Positions 1 to 5,818 of a DNA stretch of 8,538 nucleotides are shown here, piece by piece (the first letter of the stretch is position 1; every line of letters starts with the position of its first letter). The DNA lies in the NCBI GenBank assembly GCA_002702205.1, contig NZYP01000002.1:1-8538 (forward strand). Reading direction: 5' to 3'. A program made the translations under genes and the position numbers. Below the pieces are notes generated by a model. That model saw only the letters and a list, made by a program, of their open reading frames with translations. It ran no database searches and had not been told where the DNA came from. Source of the DNA: Flammeovirgaceae bacterium. GTDB lineage: Bacteria; Bacteroidota; Bacteroidia; Cytophagales; MED-G16.

Positions 1-911
1 CGTTACATCAGCTTAATGATCAAGTAAATAAAGCTTCAATTAAATTATTTAAACCTATTGATAGTTATAGAATGGGTAGAGCAAGTCGGGGAACACCAAG
101 AAATGCCGGGAAAAATCACCACAACGGTGTTGAAGTTTTTTTTAATGTAGATGAAAGTTTGTTAAATGAGAACACAACCATTTCTCTACAATTTCTTGAT
201 GAAGAGAAAAATTTAATAAAAGAATTTAATAATAAATCTGATGAGAATAAACTAGAAGTAAATGATGAAAAAAATTCATTCATTTGGAATATGAGATATG
301 ATGATGCTAAAGGTTTTGATGGATTAATTATGTGGGCAGCAAGCCTTAGAGGTCCTATTGCATCACCAGGTAAATATCACGTAAAATTAACAGTGAATGA
401 TAAATCCGAAGAACAGTCATTTAATATTTTAAAAGATCCAAGAAGTAATTCTACTGAAGGTGACTTAGATGAACAATTTAATTTTTTACTGAGTGTAAGA
501 GATAAGGTATCCGATATTCATCAAACAATAATTGATATAAGATTAATTAGATCTCAACTCAATGATTTAAAAAGTAAAATATCAGAAGAATATCCAGATA
601 TGCAGACCAGAATTAATGATATTATATCAAGGGTTACTTTGGTTGAAGAAAAATTATATCAAACAAAAAACAGAAGTGGTCAGGACCCACTAAATTTTCC
701 AATTAGATTAAATAATAAATTAGCTCATTTAACAAGTGTTGCCTCTGTAGGTAATTTTAAACCAACAGATCAAATGTACAACGTTAGAGATGAATTAATT
801 GGACTCATTGATGTTGAACTTAAAATATGGCAAGATATTAAAGAGAATGATTTAGTAAAATTAAATTCTACTATATTAGAAAATAACATTCAATTAATTT
901 CTATTAATTAA
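1..911 (+). CDS. Sortilin/BNR-repeat 'glycosyl hydrolase'-type protein, C-terminal part (5' end outside the window)
   Basis: The frame is open from the first full codon (base 3) to the TAA at 909-911, giving 302 residues with no stop. The ATG at base 72 is internal, because conserved sequence (FKPIDSYRMG) reads straight through it. I recognise the C-terminal part of large Bacteroidota proteins annotated as VPS10/sortilin-like or BNR-repeat glycosyl hydrolases (roughly 1000 residues), whose N-terminal beta-propeller would lie upstream. Visible parts are a glycine/asparagine-rich linker (AGKNHHNGVEV, about residues 35-45), a beta-sandwich-like segment (FIWNMRYDDA, then PGKYHVKLTV, about 93-131), a helical stretch (about 155-220), and the strongly conserved KNRSGQDPLNFPIRLNNKL (about 222-240). 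The family is usually exported, but the signal peptide would be outside the window. Despite the common name, I see no glycosidase active-site motif here, and the function is unproven. The gene ends 26 bases before der on the same strand. Confidence 0.8.
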   Translation, partial: LHQLNDQVNKASIKLFKPIDSYRMGRASRGTPRNAGKNHHNGVEVFFNVDESLLNENTTISLQFLDEEKNLIKEFNNKSDENKLEVNDEKNSFIWNMRYDDAKGFDGLIMWAASLRGPIASPGKYHVKLTVNDKSEEQSFNILKDPRSNSTEGDLDEQFNFLLSVRDKVSDIHQTIIDIRLIRSQLNDLKSKISEEYPDMQTRINDIISRVTLVEEKLYQTKNRSGQDPLNFPIRLNNKLAHLTSVASVGNFKPTDQMYNVRDELIGLIDVELKIWQDIKENDLVKLNSTILENNIQLISIN

Positions 912-937
912 ATTCGCCTTGGATTAATTAATTTTTA

Positions 938-2248
938 ATGAGTAATATAGTTGCTATTGTTGGAAGACCTAATGTAGGTAAATCCACCCTTTTTAATAGA
1001 TTAGTTGAGAAAAGAAAGGCTATAATTCATGATGAAAGTGGTGTAACAAGGGATAGACATTATGGTATTTCTGATTGGAACGGAAAAGTGTTTACTGTTA
1101 TTGATACTGGAGGGTATGTAGAAAGTTCAGATAATATATTTGAAAGAAAAATTAAAGAACAAGTAATTCTAGCACTTAGAGAAGCTTCTATTATTTTATT
1201 TATGGTTGATTGTAAAGATGGTTTGACATCTTTAGATTCTGATTTTTCTAAAATAATTAGAGAATTAGATAAGGAGACTATTCTCGTCGCAAATAAAGCT
1301 GATAACTCTAATTTAGAAATTAATTCTAATGAATTCTATGAGCTGGGACTAAAAAAAATTCCAATTATCCCTATTTCTTCAGTTAATGGTTCTGGGACTG
1401 GGGAATTACTTGATTTGGTTGTTAATAAAATTAAAAATACTGATGAAAAATCAGAAGTTGAATTACCTAGAATCTCTATTCTTGGAAGACCCAACGTAGG
1501 GAAATCGTCTCTAACAAATTCAATCCTTGGAGAGGAAAGAAATATAGTAACTGAAATATCTGGAACTACTAGAGATTCCATTGATACTGAATATAATTTA
1601 TTCAATAAAAATTTTATTGTAACAGACACAGCGGGTATCAGAAAAAAATCTAAGGTGAGAGAGAATATAGAATTCTATTCTGTTATGAGATCAATACAAG
1701 CTATGGAGAACAGTGATGTTACAATAATAATGATTGATGCTGAGCATGGTTTTGAAGGTCAAGATATGAATATATTATCTCTTGCCGTAAAGTACAAAAA
1801 AGGAGTTATTATTATGGTTAATAAATGGGACCTAATTGAAAAAAATAATAGCACACTAAAAGAATATGAAAAACTTATTCAAAATAAAATTAGCCCATTT
1901 GATTATATCCCTATCATTTTTTCATCAGTATTAAAAAAGCAAAGAATTTTTCAAGTTTTAGAGAAAGCCCTTGAGATCTATGAAAATAGAAATCAAAAAA
2001 TATCAACATCTCAACTTAATAATAAAATTTTACCTGAAATTAAAAAATACCCTCCACCTTCTAACAAAGGAAAATATATTAAAATTAAATACATAACTCA
2101 GCTTCCAACTAACACTCCAACGTTTGCTTTCTTCTCCAATTTACCTCAATATATAAGAGAATCTTACAAGAGGTTTTTAATGAATAAATTACGTGAGCAT
2201 TTTACATTAGAGGGAGTTCCAATAACAATAGTTTTCAGAAAAAAATAA
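938..2248 (+). CDS. der: Ribosome-associated GTPase Der (EngA), double-G-domain
   Basis: Der is an essential GTPase needed for maturation and stability of the 50S ribosomal subunit. The 436-residue length matches the family. Two tandem G domains are complete. The first has the P-loop GRPNVGKS at 9-16, DTGG at 56-59, NKAD at 119-122 and an SSxxGxGxxxLLD-type G5 at about 147-159. The second has GRPNVGKS at 183-190, DTAG at 230-233 and NKWD at 295-298. A C-terminal KH-like domain (about 355-436) includes the family motif KKYPPPSNKGKYIKIKYITQ. The DTGG/DTAG pair and NKxD motifs are intact, so it should be active. The ATG at 938 puts the P-loop at the usual distance from the N-terminus. No Shine-Dalgarno is visible, only an A/T-rich leader, as is usual in Bacteroidota. 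It lies between the sortilin-type gene and leuS with short gaps and is probably co-transcribed with them. Confidence 0.97.
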   Translation: MSNIVAIVGRPNVGKSTLFNRLVEKRKAIIHDESGVTRDRHYGISDWNGKVFTVIDTGGYVESSDNIFERKIKEQVILALREASIILFMVDCKDGLTSLDSDFSKIIRELDKETILVANKADNSNLEINSNEFYELGLKKIPIIPISSVNGSGTGELLDLVVNKIKNTDEKSEVELPRISILGRPNVGKSSLTNSILGEERNIVTEISGTTRDSIDTEYNLFNKNFIVTDTAGIRKKSKVRENIEFYSVMRSIQAMENSDVTIIMIDAEHGFEGQDMNILSLAVKYKKGVIIMVNKWDLIEKNNSTLKEYEKLIQNKISPFDYIPIIFSSVLKKQRIFQVLEKALEIYENRNQKISTSQLNNKILPEIKKYPPPSNKGKYIKIKYITQLPTNTPTFAFFSNLPQYIRESYKRFLMNKLREHFTLEGVPITIVFRKK

Positions 2249-2251
2249 AGC

Positions 2252-2268
2252 TTTAATTATTAATTAAA
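2252..2268. repeat. 17-base A/T-only perfect palindrome between der and leuS
   Basis: The arms are TTTAATTA (2252-2259) and TAATTAAA (2261-2268) around a single central T. It fills about half of the 34-base der-leuS gap. It contains no G or C, so it would make only a weak hairpin, and such palindromes arise easily by chance in DNA this AT-rich. A regulator-binding site is possible but nothing else supports it. Confidence 0.3.
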
Positions 2269-2271
2269 TTG

Positions 2272-2279
2272 TATTTTTG
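2272..2279 (+). promoter_or_regulatory. Candidate Bacteroidota -7 promoter element (TAnnTTTG) just before leuS
   Basis: TATTTTTG matches the Bacteroidota primary sigma factor consensus TAnnTTTG exactly and ends 3 bases before the leuS ATG at 2283. No convincing -33 TTG element is seen at the usual distance upstream. If used, transcription would begin at about the start codon and give a leaderless or nearly leaderless leuS message. A chance match in AT-rich DNA is a real alternative. Confidence 0.3.
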
Positions 2280-2282
2280 AAG

Positions 2283-4970
2283 ATGAAATATAATTTTGAA
2301 AGAATTGAGAAAAAATGGCAAGAATACTGGGATAAAAATAAGACCTATAAAACAGAAATAAGTAATAAACCCAAATATTATGTCATGGATATGTTTCCAT
2401 ATCCTTCTGGATCTGGGCTTCATGTAGGGCATCCCCTTGGCTATATAGCATCAGATATAATATCTAGATTCAAAAAGTTGAAAGGTTATAATGTTCTCCA
2501 CCCTATGGGGTTTGACTCATTTGGGTTACCTGCAGAACAATATGCAATAAAAACCGGAAAACATCCTAAAGAAACTACTGAAAAGAATATTTCAAAATTC
2601 AAAGAACAACTAAATCAACTAGGGTTATCATTTGACTGGGATAGAGAAGTAAGAACTAGTGATAGCAAGTATTATAAATGGACGCAATGGATATTTTTAA
2701 AACTCTATAATAGCTACTTCAATCATAAAAAAAATAAAACTGAAACAATAGAAAAATTAGAAATTCCTAATGAGTTATCAGCTAATGAAAAAATTAAATA
2801 TATTGACTCAAAGAGGTTAGCATATATTGATGAAGTAGATGTTAATTGGTGTGAGGAGTTGGGTACTGTATTGTCCAATGAAGAGGTAATTGGGGGAGTA
2901 AGTGAAAGAGGAGGTTTTCCTGTGATAAGAAGGCCGATGACACAGTGGGTTATGAGAATAACTGATTTCTCAGAGAGACTTCTTAAAGATCTTGATACTC
3001 TTGATTGGCCTGATTCAATTAAGTTATCACAAAAAAATTGGATTGGTAAATCTACTGGTGCTGAAATATCTTTTCCTATAGATAATAAAAGAAATATAAG
3101 AGTTTTCACAACTAGACCAGATACTATTTATGGTGCTACATATTTAGTACTTGCACCTGAACACAAAATGGTAGAGAGTCTAACAACAGATGAGTATAGA
3201 AATCAAATTAAGGATTATGTTGATATGACTTCTAAAAAGAGTGAGCTTGAGAGACAAGAAAATGAAAAAAATAAAACAGGAGTATTTACTGGTTCTTTTG
3301 CTTTAAACCCTATTTCAGAAGAAAAAGTTCCTATCTGGATATCAGATTATGTTTTATCTAGTTACGGTACAGGAGCAATAATGGCAGTCCCAGCTCATGA
3401 TGAAAGAGATTATGAGTTTGCATCTAAGTTTAACCTTGAAATTAAAGAAGTCATAAAAAATAATACTAAAGAAAAATGTTATACAGGTGACGGGATTATT
3501 ATTAATTCTGGTAATTATAATGGAATTGAAAATGAAGAATTTAAAAAAATAGTAACCGAAAAATTAGAAAGTAAAAATCTTGGAAAAAAAACCACAAACT
3601 ATAAATTGAGAGATTGGATATTTACTAGACAAAGATATTGGGGAGAACCAATTCCTATATTGCATTCAAATGGGAAACAATTTGCTGTAAGTGAGGACGA
3701 TCTGCCCGTTAAATTACCTGAAGTTAAAAGTTATCTTCCAACTGCTGATGGATTGTCTCCACTTGCTAGAAGTAATGACTGGGTCAAAGTAAATTTAAAT
3801 GATAAAGAATATGAGAGAGAGACAAATACTATGCCTCAGTGGGCTGGTTCTTGTTGGTATTACCTAAGGTATTTAGATCCAAATAATGAAGAGACTTTTG
3901 CAGATAAAGAAAAAATAAAATATTGGATGCCAGTCGATTTATATATTGGAGGAGCTGAACATGCTGTACTCCATTTATTATATTCTAGATTTTGGCATAA
4001 AGTATTATATGACCTTGGTCATGTTAACACATCTGAACCTTTTAAAAAATTAGTTAATCAAGGAATGATACTGGGTAGATCTAATTTTATTTATAGGGTA
4101 AAAAATACAAATAAATATGTTTCATATAATTTAAGAAGTAAGTATGATTACACAAAGCTTCATGTAGATGTAAATATTGTAGAGAATGATAAACTGGACA
4201 TAGCTAAATTCAGGAAATCATCAAAAGAATTTTGTGACGCTGAATTTATACTAGAAGGAGATGATTATGTATGTGGTTTTGAAACAGAAAAAATGTCAAA
4301 ATCAAAGAGTAATGTTGTAAATCCAGATAATATAATAAATGATTTTGGTGCTGATACACTGAGAATGTATGAAATGTTTTTAGGTCCTCTTGAGCAATCC
4401 AAACCATGGAATACCAATGGGATTGAAGGGGTATATAAATTTTTAAATAGATTTTGGTCGCTTTTCCATGATGGAGATGATTTCAGTATTTCAAATGAAA
4501 AACCAAATAATGATGAACTTAAATTACTACATACAGCAATTAAAAAAATTGAAAGTGATATTGATAGACTCTCAATAAATACCTGTGTGAGTCAGTTAAT
4601 GATTACCGTCAACGAACTCAGTAGAAAAAAATGTAATAAGAGAGAAGTTCTTGAGCCTCTGTTAATAGTTTTATCACCTTTTGCCCCACATATTTCAGAA
4701 GAACTATGGAGTAAATTAGGAAATAATGTAAGTATTTCATTATCTAGTTACCCTCAATATAATGATGATTATTTAACCGAGGATGTATTTGAATACCCAA
4801 TAATGATAAACGGAAAACTTAGAACAAAAATAAAATTCAATATTGATATAAAAGAAAAAGAATTAAAATCAGAGGTTATCTCTAATGAAATAGTTGCAAA
4901 ATGGACCGAAGATAAAAAGGTTAAAAAAATTATTTTTATACCTAAAAAAATAATCAATATAGTAATCTAA
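2283..4970 (+). CDS. leuS: Leucyl-tRNA synthetase (class I, bacterial type with editing domain)
   Basis: LeuRS charges tRNA-Leu with leucine in the cytoplasm and hydrolyses mischarged tRNA. I chose the ATG at 2283 (895 residues) over an in-frame TTG two codons upstream, because the family starts with a MxYNFxxIEKKWQ-type sequence and ATG is preferred. Numbered from this ATG, the Rossmann catalytic core carries the HIGH signature as HVGH (47-50). The CP1 editing domain has TTRPDT (276-281) and AVPAHDERDYEFA, whose second Asp (376) corresponds to the editing-site Asp345 of the E. coli enzyme. The GGAEHAVLHLLYSRFWHK core motif follows, and KMSKS is at 670-674. The segment between NQGMI and KMSKS (about 592-669) is longer than in E. 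coli and of the type I associate with Bacteroidota. An anticodon-binding helical domain (SPFAPHISEELW) and a C-terminal domain (PIMINGKLRTKI) complete it. The E. coli enzyme has 860 residues. It ends in a 4-base convergent overlap with the SGNH gene. Confidence 0.97.
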   Translation: MKYNFERIEKKWQEYWDKNKTYKTEISNKPKYYVMDMFPYPSGSGLHVGHPLGYIASDIISRFKKLKGYNVLHPMGFDSFGLPAEQYAIKTGKHPKETTEKNISKFKEQLNQLGLSFDWDREVRTSDSKYYKWTQWIFLKLYNSYFNHKKNKTETIEKLEIPNELSANEKIKYIDSKRLAYIDEVDVNWCEELGTVLSNEEVIGGVSERGGFPVIRRPMTQWVMRITDFSERLLKDLDTLDWPDSIKLSQKNWIGKSTGAEISFPIDNKRNIRVFTTRPDTIYGATYLVLAPEHKMVESLTTDEYRNQIKDYVDMTSKKSELERQENEKNKTGVFTGSFALNPISEEKVPIWISDYVLSSYGTGAIMAVPAHDERDYEFASKFNLEIKEVIKNNTKEKCYTGDGIIINSGNYNGIENEEFKKIVTEKLESKNLGKKTTNYKLRDWIFTRQRYWGEPIPILHSNGKQFAVSEDDLPVKLPEVKSYLPTADGLSPLARSNDWVKVNLNDKEYERETNTMPQWAGSCWYYLRYLDPNNEETFADKEKIKYWMPVDLYIGGAEHAVLHLLYSRFWHKVLYDLGHVNTSEPFKKLVNQGMILGRSNFIYRVKNTNKYVSYNLRSKYDYTKLHVDVNIVENDKLDIAKFRKSSKEFCDAEFILEGDDYVCGFETEKMSKSKSNVVNPDNIINDFGADTLRMYEMFLGPLEQSKPWNTNGIEGVYKFLNRFWSLFHDGDDFSISNEKPNNDELKLLHTAIKKIESDIDRLSINTCVSQLMITVNELSRKKCNKREVLEPLLIVLSPFAPHISEELWSKLGNNVSISLSSYPQYNDDYLTEDVFEYPIMINGKLRTKIKFNIDIKEKELKSEVISNEIVAKWTEDKKVKKIIFIPKKIINIVI
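4914..4942 (-). terminator. Weak candidate terminator for the leftward operon, inside the 3' end of leuS
   Basis: Read on the minus strand, 4942-4919 can fold as GGT...ACC closing an A-rich/T-rich stem with two internal mismatches, and it is followed by five T (4918-4914). It lies 25 bases past the stop codon of the SGNH gene, where a terminator for the leftward operon would be expected. Most of the stem is A-T pairs, so stability is low. The same bases encode part of the lysine-rich LeuRS C-terminus, which alone could explain them. Confidence 0.25.
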
Positions 4971-5623
4971 TCCTTTTTTAATTCTAAGTCTCTATATATC
5001 TTATCAACCCACTGAGAATACATTTTTTTTGATGGATGAAGACTATCTCCTGCAATTAAAAGTTTATTGAGCTCAGCATCTCTTGAAATATCAGTTATAT
5101 CATAAAAATCTATGTCATAACTCCTAGTTATTCTTTTCTTAATTTGATTATATAAATTGATCTCATTTCTGATTTGATTTTTATCTTTTGAACCAAATGG
5201 TGTAACTCCATAATCAGGAATAGATAAAACAAATACCTTGTTAATATCTTTAGAGTAGCTGATAGCCTTATTCAATAAAACTTCAAATTCTTTCTCAAAT
5301 AATGAAATATCATATTTTCTGTATTGGTTATTAACACCAATTAGCAAAGAGACAAAGTTATATTTATTCTGAATTTCTAAAGAATTTAAAGTATCAATTA
5401 GTTCTCCAGTTGTCCACCCAGTTTTTGCAATAATTTTAACATCTTTAATTTTATCGATTTTATTTTTTAATTGAAAAGGAAATGAATCACCTGGTTCCAA
5501 GGACTCACCTATTGTATAAGAATCACCTAATGCAAGATAATTTAATTCTTTGATCTTATGATAATCATTTTTGCATGATAAAAGTGTTAATGATAAAAAA
5601 CATAAAAAGAGGTTTTTAATCAT
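4967..5623 (-). CDS. SGNH/GDSL-family hydrolase, lipoprotein
   Basis: This is a predicted secreted esterase- or lipase-like enzyme of the SGNH superfamily; the substrate is unknown. The 218-residue product begins with a lipoprotein signal (MIKN, a hydrophobic stretch, lipobox LLSC with Cys17), so it is probably anchored in the envelope. Block I is ALGDSYT with nucleophile Ser35, block II has Gly69 (AKTGWTTGEL), block III is GVNNQY with Asn98, and block V is GDSLHPS with Asp193 and His196. All four SGNH residues are therefore present and the enzyme should be active. The length is normal for a single-domain SGNH protein. The ATG at 5623 overlaps the preceding TGA as ATGA, and a good Shine-Dalgarno lies upstream. 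It is the last gene of the leftward operon, and its TAG stop overlaps the end of leuS. Thioesterase, acetylesterase or lysophospholipase activity are all possible and cannot be separated by sequence alone. Confidence 0.88.
   Translation of the reverse strand: MIKNLFLCFLSLTLLSCKNDYHKIKELNYLALGDSYTIGESLEPGDSFPFQLKNKIDKIKDVKIIAKTGWTTGELIDTLNSLEIQNKYNFVSLLIGVNNQYRKYDISLFEKEFEVLLNKAISYSKDINKVFVLSIPDYGVTPFGSKDKNQIRNEINLYNQIKKRITRSYDIDFYDITDISRDAELNKLLIAGDSLHPSKKMYSQWVDKIYRDLELKKD
5620..5623 (-). other. ATGA start/stop overlap between the small membrane protein and SGNH genes
   Basis: On the minus strand the four bases ATGA contain the SGNH start (ATG, 5623-5621) and the stop of the preceding gene (TGA, 5622-5620). 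This arrangement commonly couples translation of the downstream gene to termination of the upstream one and supports joint expression of the two proteins. Confidence 0.9.
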
Positions 5624-5811
5624 GAAAAGATTCTCCTTATTACAATTACTACTACTCCTATTAGAAAAATAAGAATTGATAACTTATTCACAGTGTGCAT
5701 AGCTCTTAAGCTAAAGTTAGATTTTCTATTAGAATCTTTTTTTCTAAAGAAGTAGTTTATGACCTCTGTGAAGTCAAAATAATAAGATATTTTTTTTTGT
5801 TTTTTTTTCAT
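5620..5811 (-). CDS. Small single-pass membrane protein, resembling the DUF6728 family
   Basis: This is a 63-residue protein of unknown function. The N-terminus is very basic (MKKKQKK), followed by an aromatic amphipathic segment (ISYYFDFTEVINYFF, 8-22), a conserved-looking motif RKKDSNRKSNFSLRAMHTVNK (23-43), and one hydrophobic helix at about 44-58 (LSILIFLIGVVVIVI) ending in RRIFS. By memory this matches short Bacteroidota proteins labelled DUF6728 (pattern YFFRKKDxNRxxNFxLRxMHxxNKxSI). I am fairly but not fully sure of that name. The ATG at 5811 is 7 bases after the ispG stop, and the TGA overlaps the SGNH start, so it sits firmly within the operon. Positive charges on both sides of the helix leave orientation uncertain. 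The start codon is followed by two runs of nine A (see the separate entry). Confidence 0.8.
   Translation of the reverse strand: MKKKQKKISYYFDFTEVINYFFRKKDSNRKSNFSLRAMHTVNKLSILIFLIGVVVIVIRRIFS
5633..5638 (-). promoter_or_regulatory. Shine-Dalgarno-like AAGGAG ahead of the SGNH gene
   Basis: AAGGAG on the minus strand lies 9 bases before the SGNH ATG, at a workable distance for 16S pairing. It is the only clear Shine-Dalgarno match before any gene in this window. It falls inside the last codons of the small membrane protein (the Arg-Arg pair AGG AGA), so coding sequence could produce it by chance. Bacteroidota ribosomes generally make little use of this element. Confidence 0.4.
5790..5808 (-). 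repeat. A9-C-A9 homopolymer pair at the start of the small membrane protein gene
   Basis: On the minus strand the start ATG is followed directly by nine A, one C and nine A (plus strand T9-G-T9). They encode Lys-Lys-Lys-Gln-Lys-Lys and part of the next codon. Runs of this length are prone to polymerase slippage, and a one-base change would frameshift the protein almost at its start. They could equally be simple lysine codons in an AAA-preferring genome. Confidence 0.85.
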
Positions 5812-5818
5812 ATATTTT

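Noticed and set aside
72..74. ATG at 72 as the start of the first gene
   Set aside because: The frame is open and conserved upstream of it to the window edge, so this Met is internal to a larger protein.
1336..1629. 97-codon open frame on the minus strand inside der
   Set aside because: It lies fully within the second G domain of der, has no recognisable motif, and reads like the antisense of conserved coding sequence.
2277..2282. TTG two codons upstream as the leuS start
   Set aside because: The ATG at 2283 matches the family N-terminus, and the TTG belongs to the TAnnTTTG-like box; TTG initiation would add only two residues.
2723..3109. 128-codon open frame on the minus strand inside leuS
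   Set aside because: It is antisense to the conserved LeuRS core and start of the editing domain; the protein is a composition-driven run of Ser, Leu and Ile with no family resemblance.
4769..4957. 62-codon hydrophobic open frame on the minus strand at the end of leuS
   Set aside because: It looks like a membrane protein only because it is antisense to a lysine- and asparagine-rich C-terminus; Phe, Leu and Ile codons result from that.
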